From: an uncultured Desulfuromonadales bacterium
GTDB taxonomy: Bacteria > Desulfobacterota > Desulfuromonadia > Desulfuromonadales > Geopsychrobacteraceae
NCBI GenBank assembly: GCA_945788205.1
Contig: CALZLE010000290.1
Location: forward strand, 1 to 5,388
DNA length: 5,388 bases
Reading direction: 5' to 3'
The notes under the pieces were generated by a model. It did not search any database. It worked only from the letters and a program-made list of their open reading frames with translations, and was not told the DNA's origin. Each line of letters begins with the position of its first letter. Within the stretch, counting starts at the first letter, position 1. Position numbers and translations under genes: made by a program. Shown here piece by piece: positions 1 to 5,388 of the stretch.

Positions 1-157
1 GGTTAAACCCGCTTTCTTTGAACTTGTTCTGATAACAGGGAACTTTATCCGCAACTCTGTGCAAAGTCTGCTGTAACCTCTGCAATTGAAGTTGTAGTAA
101 TTCTTCGCGCGGCATGCACTCTGCGGCGGCATTCCATATGCCTGCTTGACGATCCAT
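1..157 (-). CDS. Second phenylacetate-CoA ligase (PaaK-type), N-terminal 52 residues only
   Basis: Partial gene: it starts with ATG at 157-155 and runs off the low-coordinate edge of the window, so only 52 codons are visible and they contain no stop. The peptide begins MDRQAGIWNAAAEC and continues with PREEL, LQLQRLQQT, VPCYQ and F. It aligns without gaps to the start of the complete PaaK-type ligase at 657-1964, sharing IWN, PRE, the LQxxRLQQT helix and the VPxYxxxF element. By my hand count 21 of 45 positions are identical. This is the usual N-terminal helix of aryl-CoA ligases that form AMP plus PPi and activate phenylacetate-like acids. The chosen start puts the IWN motif five residues further in than in the paralogue. 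The Shine-Dalgarno site is weak (GGATAG at 166-171). An internal Met at residue 15 is a poorer choice because it would drop the shared IWN. Substrate cannot be judged and the catalytic core lies outside the window. It is likely the distal gene of the ior operon, 50 bases after the ACT gene. Confidence 0.85.
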   Translation of the reverse strand, partial: MDRQAGIWNAAAECMPREELLQLQLQRLQQTLHRVADKVPCYQNKFKESGFN

Positions 158-207
158 AAGTTAAACTATCCAGTCAAATATGTATTCTTAAGTAGCTAAT
201 CTATTGA

Positions 208-639
208 CTATATTGATGTCAGCTTGCTGCCTTCAATGATCTTGATACCATTGTTCATCAAGACCGTTATCGCTTCATCAATATTGTCAAAGCGGAAGAT
301 AATAACCGCATTGTCTCCAGAGCGTTCAACGAATGCATACATGTACTCGACGTTGACATCATTCTTATCGAGAATTTGCAGGATCGAGGAAAGCCCGCCA
401 GGACTGTCGGGAACTTCAACACCAATGACCTCAGTTTTGTTGACGGTGAAATTCTGCTCCCTTAGCACCTTGAATGCTTTGTCGGTATCGTTAACGATTA
501 AACGCAAAATACCGAAATCGGAAGTATCAGCAAGAGAAAGAGCACGAATATTAACTCCGGCATCCCCGAGGACACCAGAAACTTCGGCCAACCGGCCCGA
601 TTTGTTTTCAATAAAAATCGAAATTTGTTCAACTTTCAT
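208..639 (-). CDS. Small protein of two tandem ACT domains, probable amino-acid sensor
   Basis: A 143-residue soluble protein with two ACT domains and nothing else. ACT1 covers about residues 5-66: a first strand (QISIFIENK), the SGRLAEV turn and helix (14-20), then [13 protein letters not shown]2 covers about 70-136: [14 protein letters not shown] (74-87), then [12 protein letters not shown]. The Gly after the first strand in each copy is where ACT dimers usually bind an amino acid. There is no enzyme or DNA-binding domain, so it probably acts by protein-protein contact or as a ligand-binding regulator; its partner is unknown. It lies between two PaaK-type ligase genes, 17 bases after the first, which suggests it senses an aromatic amino acid or tunes ligase or IOR activity (inference). 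Its ATG follows a clear Shine-Dalgarno site (AAGGGGA, 646-652) at a 6-base spacing. The family is often annotated only as ACT domain-containing protein. A role in branched-chain amino acid sensing is the main alternative. Confidence 0.9.
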   Translation of the reverse strand: MKVEQISIFIENKSGRLAEVSGVLGDAGVNIRALSLADTSDFGILRLIVNDTDKAFKVLREQNFTVNKTEVIGVEVPDSPGGLSSILQILDKNDVNVEYMYAFVERSGDNAVIIFRFDNIDEAITVLMNNGIKIIEGSKLTSI

Positions 640-656
640 TGTCTGTCCCCTTTTCG

Positions 657-1964
657 TTAGGAAGCTTTTGGACGGTTATCAATAACCCGCTGAGCTTTGC
701 CTTCACTGCGGGTGATAGTCTTCGGTTCTACGAGTCGGACTTTGCAGGTAACACCGAGCAAGTCTTTGATATCTTTTCTGATTTTATTCGTCAAGCCTTG
801 CAGCTCTTTGATTTCATCAGAAAAAGTTTGCTCGTTGACTTCAACCTGAACTTCCAGAGTGTCGAGGTTGCCGTCACGCTCAACGATCAGTTGATAGTGA
901 GGCTCTACCCCTTCGATGTTAAACAACACCGATTCAATCTGGCTGGGGAAGACATTGACTCCACGGATAATCAGCATATCGTCGCTACGACCGCTGAGAC
1001 GTTCAATCCGTGCGTGGGTTCGTCCACAGATGCAAGGTTCTTTGAGCAATCGGGTGATGTCGCGAGTCCGATAGCGGATCAACGGAATCCCCTCTTTGGT
1101 GATCGTGGTTATGACCAGTTCACCTTTTTCGCCATCCGGCAGGACTTCACCGCTGTCTGGATCGATGATCTCTGGAATAAAGTGATCTTCCCAGATATGC
1201 AGCCCGTTTTGGGCTTCGATACATTCGATGCCAACGCCAGGTCCGAGAATTTCCGATAAGCCGTAGATATCAATAGCTTTGATATTCAGCTTTTCTTCAA
1301 TCTCCTGACGCATCTTCTCGCTCCAAGGTTCAGCGCCAAGAATGCCAACCTTCAGTTTTAAGCCACGGATATCGATCCCCTCTTCAGCCGCAACCTCAGC
1401 CAAGAACAGGCTGTACGATGGGGTGCAGGTGAGCACAGTGGAACCGAAATCCTGCATGATCATGAGCTGTTTTTTGGTGTTGCCGCCAGACATCGGAATA
1501 ACGGATGCCCCGACCCTTTCAGCGCCGTAGTGGGCGCCGAGGCCGCCAGTAAATAGACCGTAGCCATAAGCATTATGAATGACGTCGCCTTTGTGCGCAC
1601 CAGCAGCAACAAAAGAGCGTGCCATCAGTTCAGTCCAGGTGTCGATATCGCGCCGCGTGTAGCCGACCACCGTCGGTTTGCCGGTGGTCCCGGAAGAGGC
1701 ATGAATGCGGACAATCTGCTCCAATGGCACTGTGAACAAGCCGTATGGATAACTGTCACGCATATCCTGTTTGAGAGTGAAAGGAAGGCGACGCAGATCT
1801 TTGAGGCTCTTGATGTCGGCAGGCACCAGATTCGCTTTTTCAAAAGACTCTTTATAGAACGGCACCGTCGCATAGACACGCTCAACGGTTTGCTGCAAAC
1901 GCTTTAGTTGTAGCGACTCAATTGCTTCACGCGGCAAAGTTTCAAATTCATCATTCCAGATCAT
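657..1964 (-). CDS. paaK: Phenylacetate-CoA ligase (aryl-acid AMP-forming CoA ligase)
   Basis: A complete 435-residue enzyme, the normal PaaK length, that converts phenylacetate (or a related arylacetate such as 4-hydroxyphenyl- or indoleacetate) plus ATP and CoA into the aryl-acetyl-CoA, AMP and PPi. Visible ANL-superfamily motifs in order: the phosphate-binding loop SSGTTGKP (90-97), the Tyr-Gly-Leu-Ser-Glu motif (234-238), LHIWEDHF (255-262), the ATP-ribose segment RYRTRD (297-302), [10 protein letters not shown] with Cys311 and Cys313, the hinge [11 protein letters not shown] (325-335), and the C-terminal RSEGKA with the likely adenylation lysine K423. The CxCGRTH element is typical of PaaK and separates it from acetyl-CoA synthetases. 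The start is ATG at 1964, with a very strong Shine-Dalgarno site (GGGAGG, 1971-1976) six bases away. It follows iorB by 30 bases. In ior operons this enzyme reactivates free arylacetate or, in reverse association with IOR, supplies aryl-CoA for reductive carboxylation. The exact acid substrate cannot be read from sequence. Confidence 0.95.
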   Translation of the reverse strand: MIWNDEFETLPREAIESLQLKRLQQTVERVYATVPFYKESFEKANLVPADIKSLKDLRRLPFTLKQDMRDSYPYGLFTVPLEQIVRIHASSGTTGKPTVVGYTRRDIDTWTELMARSFVAAGAHKGDVIHNAYGYGLFTGGLGAHYGAERVGASVIPMSGGNTKKQLMIMQDFGSTVLTCTPSYSLFLAEVAAEEGIDIRGLKLKVGILGAEPWSEKMRQEIEEKLNIKAIDIYGLSEILGPGVGIECIEAQNGLHIWEDHFIPEIIDPDSGEVLPDGEKGELVITTITKEGIPLIRYRTRDITRLLKEPCICGRTHARIERLSGRSDDMLIIRGVNVFPSQIESVLFNIEGVEPHYQLIVERDGNLDTLEVQVEVNEQTFSDEIKELQGLTNKIRKDIKDLLGVTCKVRLVEPKTITRSEGKAQRVIDNRPKAS

Positions 1965-1970
1965 CTGGGA

Positions 1971-1976
1971 CCTCCC
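1971..1976 (-). promoter_or_regulatory. Strong Shine-Dalgarno site of paaK
   Basis: GGGAGG on the minus strand, six bases before the paaK ATG. It is the best ribosome binding site in the window and fixes that start codon. The site is flanked by a short self-complement (GGG-AGGT-CCC), which could at most form a three-pair stem. Confidence 0.8.
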
Positions 1977-1994
1977 GATAACAGAGTGCGCGGT

Positions 1995-2573
1995 TTAGTT
2001 CGCGTTTCTGCCAAGCTCAAATGCCTTCAGATTGATGTCCAACAAACGTGCCGGAACCATTTTATTCAATGCCTTAATCCAGAGCTCATAGTCGACGTCT
2101 AGCATTATTGAAAGTGCGCCGAGCAATACAGTGTTGACCGTTTTGGGGTTCCCCGCTTCCAAAGCCAGATCAAGCCCGTTTACAACTGTAGTTGCCGGGA
2201 ACTGTTTGGAAATTTCCTCAGTCAGGTTCTCTGGATAAGCTTGCTTGCCGAGTGCGACTGAAGGCGGTGCGATTTTCAGGTTGTTGACAATAACTTGTCC
2301 GTTTTCACGTAGAAGTGGCAAGTAACGACAAGTTTCCAGCAGTTCAAAACTGAACAGGATATCGACCTCTCCTTCGGGGATAATCGAAGAATAGACTTTT
2401 TCACCGTAACGAACATGTGAGGTTACACTGCCGCCGCGCTGTGACATGCCGTGGATTTCATTCTTTTTGACATCTTTGCCGTCCATCATCATAACTTCGG
2501 ATAAAACTTCACTGGCCAGCAGAATTCCCTGCCCACCAACACCGGCCAGCAGAATATTTTTTACATCACTCAT
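1995..2573 (-). CDS. iorB: Indolepyruvate ferredoxin oxidoreductase, beta (gamma-domain) subunit
   Basis: A 192-residue subunit of the oxygen-sensitive, cytoplasmic indolepyruvate:ferredoxin oxidoreductase, close to the usual IorB length of about 190-200. It belongs to the pyruvate/ketoisovalerate oxidoreductase catalytic (gamma) domain family. Visible marks are the N-terminal glycine loop GVGGQG (11-16) after strand NILLA, the conserved segment EIHGMSQRGGSV (39-50) with its HGMxQRGG core, and VDILFSFELLE (70-80). With IorA it oxidatively decarboxylates aryl-pyruvates from Trp, Phe and Tyr to aryl-acetyl-CoA while reducing ferredoxin. The domain is thought to help form the CoA and TPP site. 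Its ATG lies two bases after the iorA stop. The only Shine-Dalgarno candidate (GGAG, 2585-2588) is inside the end of iorA and 11 bases from the ATG, so translation is probably coupled to iorA. This would help keep the two subunits balanced. Confidence 0.95.
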   Translation of the reverse strand: MSDVKNILLAGVGGQGILLASEVLSEVMMMDGKDVKKNEIHGMSQRGGSVTSHVRYGEKVYSSIIPEGEVDILFSFELLETCRYLPLLRENGQVIVNNLKIAPPSVALGKQAYPENLTEEISKQFPATTVVNGLDLALEAGNPKTVNTVLLGALSIMLDVDYELWIKALNKMVPARLLDINLKAFELGRNAN

Positions 2574-2575
2574 GA

Positions 2576-4324
2576 TTATTCACACTCCAGAAATGCATCA
2601 AATCCACAGGTCTGCTGACAGACTTTGCAGCCAACACAGATAATTTTATCGATGTTCGATTTCTTGTTCTCTTCATCCCATGTGATTGCCGGACAACCGA
2701 GACGTAGACACGCTTTACAACCGGTGCATTTGTCGTGCTCAACGTACAACGGCATCCGCTTATCCATGTTGTCGCGCGGGACCAGCATACAAGGTCGGGT
2801 GGTGATAATCACCGATGTCTCGGTTCTGGCCATCTCTTCGCGGATCGTCTTGCGGGTCAACTTTATGTCGTAAGGGTCGAGTATTTTAACGTGTTTGACA
2901 CCAACCACCTTACAGAGCTGTTCCATATCGATCCGGTAGGTTTCCAGGTCATTCAACATGTATCCCGAGGTCGGATTCTCCTGCCTGCCGGTCATAGCGG
3001 TGATACGGTTGTCGAGAATGATGACCGTTGATGCCGACTGGTTGTAAACCATATCCATCAAACCGTTGATGCCGGTGTGAAGAAATGTGGAATCGCCGAT
3101 AACGGCAACGACCTTACGCTGATCTTCTTCAGAAAGGACCTTGCTGATACCGGTCGCATTACCGATACTGGCACCCATACAGACACATGTATCCATTGCC
3201 GAAAGTGGCGGCAAAAAGCCGAGAGTGTAGCAGCCGATATCACCGGTGACGTAGGCTTTGGCGCGGTTCAGCTCCATAAAAACTCCACGGTGCGGGCAGC
3301 CGGGACACATGTTTGGTGGCCGTGGCGGCAGCTCCGGAGAGTTGTCTTCTGTTGGGGCTGCCTTGTCGAACAGGCCTTGCTGCAAACGGCCAGGGGTCAG
3401 TTCGCCGCAGATCGAAATCTTCTCTTTGCCAATGACGTTAATACCCATCGCCTTAACTTGTTCTTCAATGAAGGGATCGAGTTCTTCAACAACGTAAAGT
3501 GTTTCGTAGTTGGCAGCGAAATCGCGAATCATCTGCTTCGGCAGTGGATAGACCAAGCCGATCTTCAAAACGTCAGCGTCCGGCATCACTTCTTTGACAT
3601 ACTGGTAGGAAACGCCGGCGGTAATCACGCCAACTTTACCGGTACCCTTCTCGATTCGATTGAACGATTGGTTGCAGGCCCAGTCTTCCATATCGAGCAA
3701 GCGTTGTTCGACGTCGTAGTGACGCTTACGGGCGTTGCCCGGCAGCATAACCAGTTTAGCGGCGTTGCGCTCTAGGCTCGGAGCAGGAAGATCCTGCTTA
3801 CGGTCTCCTAAAGTGACTATCGACTTTGAATGAGAAATTCGTGTCGTACTACGCAGGAAGATCGGTGTATCGAACTGCTCACTGGCATCAAAACCAAGCT
3901 TGGTAAACTCGAGAGCTTCCTGACTGTCCGCAGGCTCGAACATCGGAACTTTGGAAAACTTGGCGTAATTACGGCTATCCTGCTCGTTCTGCGATGAGTG
4001 TAGTTCCGGGTCATCGGCAACAACCAGCACCAAACCACCACGTACACCAGTGTACGACAGGGTAAACAGCGGATCTGCGGCAACATTGACACCGACGTGC
4101 TTCATGGTGACGAGTGAACGAGCACCACCAAAACAGGAGCCGATGCCGACTTCTAAAGCGACCTTTTCGTTCGGTGCCCAGGATGCGTCGATCTCTTTAT
4201 ACTGAGTGGTGTTTTCCAGGATTTCTGTGCTTGGAGTTCCCGGGTACGCTGAAGCAACTAACACACCGGCTTCATACGCACCTCGAGCGATGGCTTCATT
4301 GCCAGAGAGAATAACTTTCTGCAT
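2576..4324 (-). CDS. iorA: Indolepyruvate ferredoxin oxidoreductase, alpha subunit
   Basis: A complete 582-residue large subunit, in the normal IorA range, binding thiamine pyrophosphate (TPP) and iron-sulfur clusters. Domains in order: a pyrimidine-binding domain (about 1-170) with AYPGTPSTE (26-34), the conserved Glu segment NEKVALEVG (52-60) and MKHVGVN (74-80); a linking domain (about 230-310); a TPP-pyrophosphate domain (about 338-520) with CPGCPHR (340-346), GDIGCYTLG (361-369), GDS at 410-412 and LDN at 437-439 that with it forms the Mg-TPP motif, and MTGRQENP (444-451); and a C-terminal ferredoxin domain (about 528-582). The latter has Cys 533/536/539/544 (CX2CX2CX4CP) and 563/566/569/573 (CX2CX2CX3C), enough for two clusters. 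The reaction is aryl-pyruvate + CoA + oxidised ferredoxin to aryl-acetyl-CoA + CO2 + reduced ferredoxin. The ATG has a good Shine-Dalgarno site (AAGGA, 4330-4334). This is the first gene after the strong promoter at 4375-4403. The two Cys sets differ in spacing, as is common in this family. Confidence 0.97.
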   Translation of the reverse strand: MQKVILSGNEAIARGAYEAGVLVASAYPGTPSTEILENTTQYKEIDASWAPNEKVALEVGIGSCFGGARSLVTMKHVGVNVAADPLFTLSYTGVRGGLVLVVADDPELHSSQNEQDSRNYAKFSKVPMFEPADSQEALEFTKLGFDASEQFDTPIFLRSTTRISHSKSIVTLGDRKQDLPAPSLERNAAKLVMLPGNARKRHYDVEQRLLDMEDWACNQSFNRIEKGTGKVGVITAGVSYQYVKEVMPDADVLKIGLVYPLPKQMIRDFAANYETLYVVEELDPFIEEQVKAMGINVIGKEKISICGELTPGRLQQGLFDKAAPTEDNSPELPPRPPNMCPGCPHRGVFMELNRAKAYVTGDIGCYTLGFLPPLSAMDTCVCMGASIGNATGISKVLSEEDQRKVVAVIGDSTFLHTGINGLMDMVYNQSASTVIILDNRITAMTGRQENPTSGYMLNDLETYRIDMEQLCKVVGVKHVKILDPYDIKLTRKTIREEMARTETSVIITTRPCMLVPRDNMDKRMPLYVEHDKCTGCKACLRLGCPAITWDEENKKSNIDKIICVGCKVCQQTCGFDAFLECE

Positions 4325-4329
4325 AACAG

Positions 4330-4334
4330 TCCTT
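4330..4334 (-). promoter_or_regulatory. Shine-Dalgarno site of iorA
   Basis: AAGGA on the minus strand, five bases before the iorA ATG. It supports ATG at 4324 as the start. Confidence 0.7.
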
Positions 4335-4374
4335 GTAATTTTATTGGCTTGAAATATAGGTAAAGCGAGACCGA

Positions 4375-4403
4375 ATAATAGGCAATTGAGAAGTATCTGT
4401 CAA
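4375..4403 (-). promoter_or_regulatory. Near-consensus sigma70-type promoter for the ior-paaK operon
   Basis: On the minus strand a perfect -35 box TTGACA (4398-4403) is followed by exactly 17 bases and a -10 box TATTAT (4375-4380, 5 of 6 to consensus). Transcription should start near 4367-4369, giving a leader of about 43-45 bases before iorA with its own Shine-Dalgarno site. The -35 box starts five bases after the ppx stop codon, so the aryl-acid operon has its own promoter and need not depend on read-through from the phosphate genes. The call rests on sequence match only. No extended -10 (TGn) motif is seen. Confidence 0.75.
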
Positions 4404-4409
4404 TCAGAT
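4395..4409. repeat. Small inverted repeat over the -35 box (possible operator)
   Basis: ATCTG, five bases, CAGAT: a perfect 5-base dyad overlapping the TTGACA box and touching the ppx stop codon. The position would suit a repressor or activator site, but such short dyads arise by chance and no known operator is recognised. Confidence 0.3.
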
Positions 4410-5320
4410 CAGTCGTCGCAAAAATCGAGCAGAATTCCTTCAAGCAGGCCAGCATCGGCGACCAGTATCGACTCTTTTTTGAAGTAGTGAATGAGAGCAA
4501 GCAACAACTCTAAACCTGGGATGATCAGATCTCCTCTGCCCTGCTCTAATCCGGGCATTTTCTCTCGCTCTTGCACCGACATTCGACGCAATTTGTCCTG
4601 TATCTTCACTAGCCAGTCCAACTTAAGCGGATGGTTGTTGATGTGCGCGGGATTATACGTTGTCATTTTCAGGTTCATTGCTGCCAGTGTTGTGATTGTC
4701 CCTGCCGTGCCGATCAACTCGGTTCGATCTAATTGTTCGGGAGTGATGCCAGCATAAAGAAGATCGGCAGAAAACTTAACGACCATGTCTTTGATAAAAG
4801 CAACACGATGTTCTCTCTCTGGAAACTCTTCACAGAGCTGCACAACTCCAAGCGGATAGCTGTGCGTGAATAGCATCCGTTGTTTGTCATAAAAGACAAT
4901 TTCAGTGCTTCCGCCGCCAATGTCGATGATGAGAGATGTTTCCGGACAGGGGTCGATGACCGATAAGACTCCAGCTGAGCTCAGCCGAGCCTCTTCTCGG
5001 CCGTTGATTATTTCCAGGCGCATTCTGGTCTTTAACTTAACCAGGTTGATGAGATGTTGAGAGTTCTCGGCACGCCTTAAGGCAGCTGTGCCGACCGCGC
5101 GAACCTTTTCAACCTTCATTTCTTTCAGAATATCCACGTAGTCAGAAAATGCAGCCAGAGTCCGCTCTAAACTCTCCAGAGCAAGACCTGTCCCCTCAAC
5201 ATAATTACCACCCAAGCGGGTGATTCTTTGCCGATACACCTCTGACTTAATGCCCGTTGCAGTACAGCGCCCAATCAACATCCGCACAGTATTGCTGCCA
5301 ACATCAATTGCTGCGTACAC
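4409..5320 (-). CDS. Ppx/GppA-family phosphatase (short form)
   Basis: A 303-residue member of the exopolyphosphatase/guanosine-pentaphosphatase family, with the ASKHA (sugar kinase/actin-like) fold. Visible motifs: phosphate-1 loop AAIDVGSNTVRMLIG (3-17), VGTAALRRAENS (76-87), NGREEARLSSAGV (106-118) with the likely catalytic Glu109/110, phosphate-2 loop IDIGGGSTEIV (132-142), the nucleotide or phosphate loop GTAGTITTLA (204-213), QGRGDLI (260-266) and SILVADAGLLEGIL (284-297). It ends after these two domains and lacks the C-terminal HD-like extension of E. coli Ppx/GppA (about 500 aa). This is like other short bacterial forms, so it is not evidence of truncation. It hydrolyses polyphosphate ends and/or pppGpp; sequence alone does not tell which. 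The start is GTG at 5320 and the next Met (residue 14) would destroy the first loop. A G-run (5327-5332) inside the upstream gene serves as Shine-Dalgarno at six bases. It abuts the PhoU-domain gene, which points to phosphate or polyphosphate homeostasis. Confidence 0.9.
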   Translation of the reverse strand: MYAAIDVGSNTVRMLIGRCTATGIKSEVYRQRITRLGGNYVEGTGLALESLERTLAAFSDYVDILKEMKVEKVRAVGTAALRRAENSQHLINLVKLKTRMRLEIINGREEARLSSAGVLSVIDPCPETSLIIDIGGGSTEIVFYDKQRMLFTHSYPLGVVQLCEEFPEREHRVAFIKDMVVKFSADLLYAGITPEQLDRTELIGTAGTITTLAAMNLKMTTYNPAHINNHPLKLDWLVKIQDKLRRMSVQEREKMPGLEQGRGDLIIPGLELLLALIHYFKKESILVADAGLLEGILLDFCDD

Positions 5321-5388
5321 TTATTTCCCCCCGAGAAGCGCCTCTGAAACATTGAATGTGTGATCACCGATTTTTTCAAAATTGTGCA
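5321..5388 (-). CDS. C-terminal end of a PhoU-domain protein (PhoU regulator or Na/Pi cotransporter tail)
   Basis: Only the last 21 codons and a TAA stop (5323-5321) are in the window; the 5' part lies beyond the high-coordinate edge. The peptide reads HNFEKIGDHTFNVSEALLGGK. The element FEKIGDH..N matches the (E/D)xxxD metal-binding helix that recurs in PhoU domains (compare ERIADHATNIAE in PhoU). It could be the end of a stand-alone PhoU, the regulator of Pst transport and phosphate signalling, or the cytoplasmic PhoU tail of a Na+/phosphate cotransporter. The fragment is too short to choose. The stop directly abuts the GTG of the Ppx/GppA gene, and its last codons (GGG GGG AAA) supply that gene's Shine-Dalgarno site, so the two are probably co-translated. 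Confidence 0.65.
   Translation of the reverse strand, partial: HNFEKIGDHTFNVSEALLGGK

Noticed and set aside
158..207. Promoter or terminator between the ACT gene and the second ligase
   Set aside because: The 50-base AT-rich gap has a CTGACA-like element nearby (217-222), but no acceptable -10 box at the right distance and no stem followed by a T-run.
224..685. A 153-codon plus-strand open frame covering the ACT gene
   Set aside because: It is a shadow of the tandem ACT gene; it crosses the gap into paaK and has no family resemblance.
639..1259. A 206-codon plus-strand open frame opposite paaK
   Set aside because: It lies wholly antisense to a gene with full PaaK motifs, has no recognisable domain, and mirrors the codon pattern of the opposite strand.
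1965..1977. Possible hairpin hiding the paaK ribosome binding site (GGG-AGGT-CCC)
   Set aside because: Only three base pairs with a four-base loop; too weak to be a credible control element without comparative support.
2514..2555. A 12-base direct repeat (GGCCAGCAGAAT) with a 30-base period
   Set aside because: It is inside iorB and encodes the ILLAG and ILLAS segments either side of the GVGGQG loop, so it is explained by similar hydrophobic strands in the protein.
3077..3775. A 232-codon plus-strand open frame opposite iorA
   Set aside because: It is antisense to the conserved iorA middle region; the peptide shows no domain, and the opposite frame carries clear TPP and CPGCPHR motifs.
4325..4408. 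Rho-independent terminator after the Ppx/GppA gene
   Set aside because: No GC-rich stem with a following T-run is present on the minus strand; the gap is taken up by the iorA promoter and leader.

Overview
The window is one strand-consistent bacterial gene block. All six genes lie on the minus strand, so transcription runs from high to low coordinates. They are packed with gaps of 0 to 84 bases. Gene content (an indolepyruvate ferredoxin oxidoreductase with PaaK-type CoA ligases), moderate GC and clear Shine-Dalgarno sites suggest an anaerobic, ferredoxin-using bacterium. A member of the Desulfuromonadales (Geobacter/Pelobacter/Desulfuromonas type) fits best. That placement is an inference from gene content, not from a marker gene.

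Region 1 (about 5388-4409) is a phosphate module. It holds the last 21 codons of a PhoU-domain protein, then directly (stop and start codons abutting) a short Ppx/GppA-family phosphatase of 303 aa that starts with GTG.

Region 2 (4408-4325) is the only sizeable intergenic gap before the aryl-acid genes. It carries a near-consensus sigma70-type promoter facing iorA (TTGACA, 17 bases, TATTAT), with a small dyad over the -35 box and a good Shine-Dalgarno site.

Region 3 (4324-1) is an aryl-2-oxoacid/aryl-CoA module: iorA, iorB, a phenylacetate-CoA ligase (paaK type), a small tandem ACT-domain protein, and the first 52 codons of a second, divergent phenylacetate-CoA ligase cut by the window edge. 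IorAB interconverts aryl-pyruvates and aryl-acetyl-CoA with ferredoxin, and the PaaK enzymes interconvert free arylacetates and their CoA thioesters. Together they could degrade Phe, Tyr and Trp after transamination, or run in reverse to make aromatic amino acids from arylacetates. The ACT protein is a plausible amino-acid sensor for the pathway.

No RNA gene, mobile element, CRISPR array or convincing terminator was seen. The window is mostly a recognisable metabolic operon. The points most worth a second look are the ACT protein sandwiched between two PaaK paralogues, the strong internal promoter, and the phoU-ppx coupling.
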